Below are positions 5,825 to 9,481 of a stretch of DNA of 9,481 nucleotides, piece by piece (the first letter of the stretch is position 1; the number at the start of each line of letters is the position of its first letter). Under the pieces are notes generated by a model. It was not told the DNA's origin. It saw nothing but the letters and a program-made list of their open reading frames with translations, and searched no databases. Origin of the DNA: Anaerolineae bacterium (GTDB taxonomy: Bacteria > Chloroflexota > Anaerolineae > Aggregatilineales > Phototrophicaceae); assembly GCA_025454715.1 (NCBI GenBank), contig JALONY010000126.1, positions 1 through 9,481 of the forward strand, read 5' to 3'. The position numbers were made by a program, and so were the translations under genes.

Positions 5825-6629
5825 GCCGCTGGGCGAGGCCGAGGCCGCGCCGGTGCAGGCGGTGCAGGGCGCGGTGTCGTTCCAAAACGTCGCGTTCGAG
5901 TACGAGCGTGGGTTGCCGGTGCTGAAGGGCGTCTCGTTCGACGTGCGCCCCGGGCAGGTGGTGGCCTTGATGGGCGCGACCGGCAGCGGCAAGACCACCG
6001 TGATTAACCTGCTGATGCGCTTCTATGAGCACAGCGGCGGCGACATCACGCTGGACGGGGTGGACATCCGCCAGTACCCACGGGATTTCTTGCGCCGCAA
6101 CATCGGGGTGGTCGAGCAAGAGCCGTTCTTGTTCAGCCGCACCATCCGCGAGAACATCACCTATGGTGTCGGGCGGGCGGTCAGCGATGAAGAGGTGTAC
6201 GCGGCGGCGCGGGCGGCGGCGGTGCACCACGTCATCGAGAGCTTCCCATTAGGCTACAACACCTTGGTCGGCGAGCGCGGCGTGACCCTCTCGGGCGGGC
6301 AAAAACAGCGCGTGGCGATTGCGCGCACCCTGCTGAAGAACCCGCGCATCTTGATTTTGGACGACGCCACCTCGTCGGTCGATAGCGAGACCGAGGCGGC
6401 CATCCGTGACGCGGTGAAGCAATTGCTCCCCGGGCGCACCGCGTTCATCATCGCCCACCGCGTGCAGACCGTCATGAACGCCGACCAAATTTTGGTCTTC
6501 GACAACGGCCAAATCGTGCAGGCGGGCACGCACGCCAGCCTGTTGGACGCGCCCGACGGCTTTTATCGCCGCATTTTCGACATGCAATCGCGCATCGACG
6601 ACGAAGTCGAGAAGGAGGTGGGTTCGTGA
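5712..6629 (+). CDS. ABC exporter subunit 1, C-terminal ATPase fragment
   Basis: Second readable fragment. Homology begins at about 5697, before the first ATG at 5712, and that ATG has no ribosome site. It holds the end of TM6 and a complete nucleotide-binding domain: Walker A GATGSGKT (5973-5996), Q-loop VVEQEPFLFSRTI, signature LSGGQ (6288-6302), Walker B ILILDD (6348-6365) and the H-loop IIAHR. The residue after the Walker B Asp, normally the catalytic Glu, is Asp (LDDATSSVD), the hallmark of the degenerate-site subunit in heterodimeric exporters. Its stop overlaps the next start by GTGA, and its 3' end carries the ribosome site of the partner gene. Confidence 0.65.
   Translation: MVVYIIHPMRNMGRLIVQASQALVAYDRVMDIIKHPREPLGEAEAAPVQAVQGAVSFQNVAFEYERGLPVLKGVSFDVRPGQVVALMGATGSGKTTVINLLMRFYEHSGGDITLDGVDIRQYPRDFLRRNIGVVEQEPFLFSRTIRENITYGVGRAVSDEEVYAAARAAAVHHVIESFPLGYNTLVGERGVTLSGGQKQRVAIARTLLKNPRILILDDATSSVDSETEAAIRDAVKQLLPGRTAFIIAHRVQTVMNADQILVFDNGQIVQAGTHASLLDAPDGFYRRIFDMQSRIDDEVEKEVGS
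6612..6618 (+). promoter_or_regulatory. Ribosome binding site for the second exporter subunit (GTG start)
   Basis: AAGGAGG lies 7 nt before the GTG at 6626, inside the end of the upstream gene. It supports GTG as the true start and translational coupling of the two subunits. Confidence 0.8.
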
Positions 6630-8467
6630 GCGACGAACACCGCTTTGAGGAAGAAGAATTTTCGTCCCAGTTCAACGGCGGCACGGTCAGGCGCTTGTTG
6701 AAGCAATTGTTGCCCTACAAGGGACAGGTCGCGCTGTTCTTGGCGTGCGCGGTCGGGGTGTCGTTCATGGAGTCGTACTTCACCCTGCTCAGCAAGCAAA
6801 TCGTCGATGACGGCATCGTGGCGGGCAATGCCGACCTGATTGGCCGCTTGGCCTTGCAATACGGCCTGCTGATGGTCGGGTTCGCGGCGATGGTGTTCGT
6901 CTTCATCTATATCTGCGGGCGCTTGGGGCACCAAGTCCAATACGACCTGCGGAAGCGGATGTTCGAGCACCTTCAACGCTTGTCGTTCAGCTACTACGAC
7001 CGCACGCCGGTCGGTTGGATGATGTCGCGCTTGACCAGCGACCCCGAGCGCGTCTCGAACGTGCTGACGTGGGGCTTGCTGGACGTGACGTGGGCGGTGA
7101 CCAACATCCTCGTCTCGATGCTGTTCATGCTGACCATCAGTTGGCAGCTCACCCTGATTGTCGCGGCCATCCTGCCGGTCATCCTCGTGGTGGCGGTGTG
7201 GTTCAAGCAGCGGATGTTGGTGGAATATCGCGATTCGCGCAAGTATAACTCGATGATTTCGGGCGAGTTCAACCAGAACATCACCGGCGTGCGCGTGGTG
7301 AAGTCGATGCGGCGCGAAAACGCCAACCTCGAGGAGTTCAAGGGCTTGACCGGCAGTATGCACCGCTCGTCGTATCGCGGGGCGTGGTTGTCGGCCATGT
7401 TCTTGCCCAGCGTGCAAATCATCAGCGCGGTGGCGGTGGCGGCGGTGGCGTGGTACGGCGGCTGGCAGACCAGCATCGGCGGCATGACCATCGGCGGCAT
7501 CCAAGCGTTCGTCGCCTACATCACGTTCATGATGTGGCCGGTCTCGGACGTGGCGCGGGTGTATGCCGAGATGCAGCACGCCATCGCCTCGGCAGAGCGC
7601 ATGTTCAGCCTGCTCGACAGCCAGCCCGAGGTGGTCGATCGCCCGAACGCGACCGACCCGGGCACGTTGCGCGGCGATATCGTGTTCGAGAACGTCGATT
7701 TTTACTACGACCCCGCCAAGCCGGTGCTCAAGGACTTCAACCTGACCATCAAGCAAGGCGAGACCATCGCGCTGGTCGGGGCGACCGGCGGCGGCAAGAG
7801 CACGATCGTGAACCTCGTGTGCCGCTTTTATGAGCCGCGCAACGGGCGCATCCTGATGGGCGGGCAGGACTATACCACCATGCCGCTGAGCGCCATCCAC
7901 AGCCGGTTGGGGATGGTGTTGCAGACGCCGCACCTGTTCAGCGGCACCATCCGCGAGAACATCCGTTATGGCCGCCTCGACGCCACCGATGCCGAGGTCG
8001 AGCAGGCCGCGCACCTGTCGGGCGCGCACGCCTTCGTCAGCACCCTCGAAAAGGGGTATGACGAGGAAGTGGGCGAGGGCGGCATCTTGCTGTCGGTCGG
8101 GCAGAAGCAATTGCTCAGCCTCGCCCGCGCCATCCTCGCCGACCCCGAGATTTTCGTGATGGACGAGGCCACCTCGTCGGTCGATACGCTGACCGAGGCA
8201 CTGATCCAGCAAGGGATGGAGGCGGTCATGCGCGGGCGCACCAGCTTCGTGATTGCCCACCGCCTGAGCACGGTCAAGAAGGCCGACCGCATCATCGTGA
8301 TTGCCAATGGCACGATTCAAGAGATGGGCAGCCACGCCGAGCTGTTGCGCCAGCGCGGGTATTACTACAACCTGTATACCCAGCAGTTCCGCCAAGAGCT
8401 GGAGCGCAGCTATGACGAGGTGTTCAACCTGAAGCCGGCGGGCGAGGGCGAGTTGCAGGCGGTGTAG
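6626..8467 (+). CDS. Heterodimeric ABC exporter subunit 2 (catalytic-Glu subunit)
   Basis: Full-length 613-aa half-transporter: six-helix membrane domain (about 30-325) followed by an ATPase domain (about 350-590). Motifs are Walker A GATGGGKS (385-392), Q-loop VLQTPHLF, signature LSVGQ (489-493), Walker B IFVMDE (509-514) with the catalytic Glu514, the D-loop SSVD, and the H-loop His545. The signature has Val in place of the first Gly of LSGGQ. The neighbour shows the mirror defect, Asp for the catalytic Glu with a normal LSGGQ. Such pairs (TM287/288, BmrCD, LmrCD) form one hydrolytic and one degenerate site and usually export drugs or lipids. The substrate here is unknown. It starts at GTG, overlapping the previous stop by 4 nt. 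With its partner disrupted, it could work only as a homodimer or not at all. Confidence 0.92.
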   Translation: MSDEHRFEEEEFSSQFNGGTVRRLLKQLLPYKGQVALFLACAVGVSFMESYFTLLSKQIVDDGIVAGNADLIGRLALQYGLLMVGFAAMVFVFIYICGRLGHQVQYDLRKRMFEHLQRLSFSYYDRTPVGWMMSRLTSDPERVSNVLTWGLLDVTWAVTNILVSMLFMLTISWQLTLIVAAILPVILVVAVWFKQRMLVEYRDSRKYNSMISGEFNQNITGVRVVKSMRRENANLEEFKGLTGSMHRSSYRGAWLSAMFLPSVQIISAVAVAAVAWYGGWQTSIGGMTIGGIQAFVAYITFMMWPVSDVARVYAEMQHAIASAERMFSLLDSQPEVVDRPNATDPGTLRGDIVFENVDFYYDPAKPVLKDFNLTIKQGETIALVGATGGGKSTIVNLVCRFYEPRNGRILMGGQDYTTMPLSAIHSRLGMVLQTPHLFSGTIRENIRYGRLDATDAEVEQAAHLSGAHAFVSTLEKGYDEEVGEGGILLSVGQKQLLSLARAILADPEIFVMDEATSSVDTLTEALIQQGMEAVMRGRTSFVIAHRLSTVKKADRIIVIANGTIQEMGSHAELLRQRGYYYNLYTQQFRQELERSYDEVFNLKPAGEGELQAV

Positions 8468-8488
8468 GGGCGAGTCCCTCACCCCCGA

Positions 8489-8515
8489 CCCCTCAGCCCG
8501 AAAACGGGCGAGGGG
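8489..8515. repeat. Palindromic G/C-rich repeat (REP-like) after the exporter operon
   Basis: CCCCTC-A-GCCCG pairs with CGGGC-GAGGGG around an AAAA loop: 11 bp with one bulged A. No T tract follows on the plus strand, so it is not a standard intrinsic terminator. The preceding CCCTCACCCCCGA and following GAG resemble the palindromic spacer repeats frequent in Chloroflexota and some cyanobacteria (recalled from general knowledge, not searched). It may still stabilise the 3' end of the exporter transcript. Confidence 0.5.
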
Positions 8516-8545
8516 AGCAGTGCCAGAGCAGCCTACAGGCGTGTG

Positions 8546-8572
8546 GGGCGGGGGCTTGCACCCACCCCGCCC
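8546..8572. repeat. Second G/C-rich hairpin in the exporter-SUMF1 spacer
   Basis: GGGCGGGG (8546-8553) pairs perfectly with CCCCGCCC (8565-8572) across an 11-nt loop. Only TT follows, so terminator function is weak at best. Together with the palindrome at 8489-8515 it fills most of the 157-nt spacer; no clear promoter was found between them and the next gene. Confidence 0.45.
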
Positions 8573-8624
8573 TTGCGCCATACTGTCCAAATATGCTCTG
8601 GGCGTCAAAAAAGGGGGGTGCGCG

Positions 8625-9481
8625 ATGTCGAGTCCGTTCTTTCAACCCGGTCGGTCGGCATTGCTGGCGGTGTTTCTGGTCATCGTGACCGTCATCGCCA
8701 TCGCTTACCAACTCATCTCCGCCACCCCCCGCCCCTCAGAAGACCGCGCCCTCGCCGGAGTCACCACGAATGCCGACTGGACGCCGCTCGAGCGCATGTT
8801 TGACGGCGTGATGATGGTGTTGGTGCCCGCCGGGTGCTTCCAGATGGGGAGTGAAAACGAGTTCGATAACGCCCAACCCGTCCATGAGGTCTGCATCGAG
8901 ACCCCGTTTTGGCTGGACAAATTCGAGGTGTTTAACGCCGATTTCCGGCGCTTGGGCGGGGTGAGGGAGGACGTTGGCGTGTACCACGGCGAGGCCGAAC
9001 CCGTCGAGCACATCACGTGGCCGGAGGCCGAGGCGTTTTGCCGTGAGCGGCGCGGCGGCAGGTTGCCGACCGAGGCCGAATGGGAATTTGCGGCGCGGGG
9101 GCCGGATGGGCTGACCTACCCGTGGGGCAATGAGTTCATCCCCCAAAATGTCGTGTATTTCGAGACCATCGATTGGTTTGGCTACAACCCCGATTTGAAC
9201 TTGAGCAAGGTCGGTGAGGGCATCCGCACGGCGGGGGCGTCGTGGGTGGGCGCGCACGACATGAGCAGCAACGTGGCCGAATGGGTCAGTAGCCGGTATT
9301 GGGATTACCCGTATGACCCGACCGATGGGCGCGAGGACTTGACCGCCACCGACGAGCGTATCTTGCGGGGCGGCATGTTCATATCCGGGGCGGAGGATAT
9401 GCGCGGGTGGGTGCGCTATGGCATGTACCCATCCTTTAAGCTGTTTAGCGCGGGGTTTCGGTGCGCTCGTCCGTGGTCAAC
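8625..9481 (+). CDS. Membrane-anchored SUMF1/FGE-like domain protein (partial, runs off right edge)
   Basis: Open frame of 285 codons with no stop before the window end. The ATG at 8625 has AGGGGGG 6 nt upstream. A short N-terminal tail is followed by one TM helix (about 11-32), then a FGE-sulfatase (SUMF1) domain placed outside the membrane. Landmarks are LVPAGCFQMGS (66-76), PVHEVCIETPFWLDKFEV (85-102), HITWPEAEAFCRER (129-142), GGRLPTEAEWEFAARG (144-159), YPWGNE (165-170), GAHDMSSNVAEWV (209-221), ILRGG (246-250) and SAGFRCAR (275-282). By eye, the region holding the two catalytic cysteines of true formylglycine-generating enzyme reads VRYGMYPS with no Cys. It is therefore probably a non-FGE family member, a binding or other oxidoreductase role, and not a sulfatase activator. 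C71 and C90 may form a disulfide. The domain is nearly complete; the C-terminal end is unseen. Confidence 0.88.
   Translation, partial: MSSPFFQPGRSALLAVFLVIVTVIAIAYQLISATPRPSEDRALAGVTTNADWTPLERMFDGVMMVLVPAGCFQMGSENEFDNAQPVHEVCIETPFWLDKFEVFNADFRRLGGVREDVGVYHGEAEPVEHITWPEAEAFCRERRGGRLPTEAEWEFAARGPDGLTYPWGNEFIPQNVVYFETIDWFGYNPDLNLSKVGEGIRTAGASWVGAHDMSSNVAEWVSSRYWDYPYDPTDGREDLTATDERILRGGMFISGAEDMRGWVRYGMYPSFKLFSAGFRCARPWS

Larger units (their letters stand above)
4868..6629 (+). pseudogene. Disrupted heterodimeric ABC exporter subunit 1 (degenerate-site subunit; frameshift plus internal deletion)
   Basis: One half-transporter gene split over two frames. The membrane domain reads in one frame to WPLTDL (ending near 5695). 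The homologous sequence then resumes in another frame as IAFAGMVVYIIHPMRN from about 5697. Alignment by eye with the intact partner (residues about 266-292) shows roughly 27 residues missing, covering most of TM5 and the loop before TM6. The frame change requires a loss of 3n+2 nt, for example 80 or 83. Restoring them gives about 612 aa, matching the 613-aa partner. Both halves are otherwise clean, so the lesion is recent or is an assembly error. If real, the exporter pair is not functional as encoded here. A programmed frameshift would not supply the missing helix. Confidence 0.8.

Noticed and set aside
7428..7452. Simple GGTGGCGGTGGCG-type repeat
   Set aside because: Encodes the Ala/Val-rich TM5 of exporter subunit 2; explained by codon choice in a hydrophobic helix.
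6563..8608. 681-codon minus-strand open frame opposite the second exporter subunit
   Set aside because: His/Arg/Asp-rich antisense composition; the plus strand holds a complete ABC exporter with all motifs.

Overview
The window is GC-rich bacterial DNA with clear AGGAGG-type ribosome binding sites. It holds two divergent blocks separated by a regulatory gap of about 500 bases (4360-4867). The gene set suggests a Chloroflexota (Anaerolineae-like) genome. The pointers are a phosphate-binding protein fused to a fasciclin (FAS1) domain and lacking a lipobox, Pst permeases with large extracytoplasmic insertions, a membrane-anchored SUMF1-family protein, and CCCTCACCCC-type palindromic spacer DNA. 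This placement is an inference from gene content, not a measured match.

Left block (minus strand, reading right to left): a high-affinity phosphate uptake (Pst) operon. The order is a FAS1-PstS fusion (2995-4359), pstC (1369-2811), pstA (26-1363), and the first nine codons of what is most likely pstB (1-29). pstC/pstA are 5 nt apart and pstA/pstB overlap by ATGA, so these three are translationally close-packed. pstS is separated from pstC by 183 nt holding a strong G/C hairpin followed by six U. This is a likely partial terminator that would let the binding protein be made in excess over the permease. All three extracytoplasmic Pst partners are enlarged: FAS1 on PstS, about 150 extra residues with a tandem repeat in PstC, and about 160 extra residues in PstA.

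Right block (plus strand): a pair of half-size ABC exporters that look like a heterodimer of the TM287/288 or BmrCD kind. The first subunit (4868-6629) has the degenerate Walker B Asp and a canonical LSGGQ. The second (6626-8467) has the catalytic Glu and a degenerate LSVGQ, so together they would form one working and one degenerate ATP site. The first gene is broken: near 5694-5699 the frame changes and about 27 residues (TM5 and the loop before TM6) are missing. The two genes overlap by GTGA. After a spacer with two G/C-rich hairpins comes a membrane-anchored SUMF1/formylglycine-generating-enzyme-like protein (8625 onward), which runs off the right edge and has no stop inside the window.

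No tRNA, rRNA, CRISPR array, insertion sequence or origin was seen.
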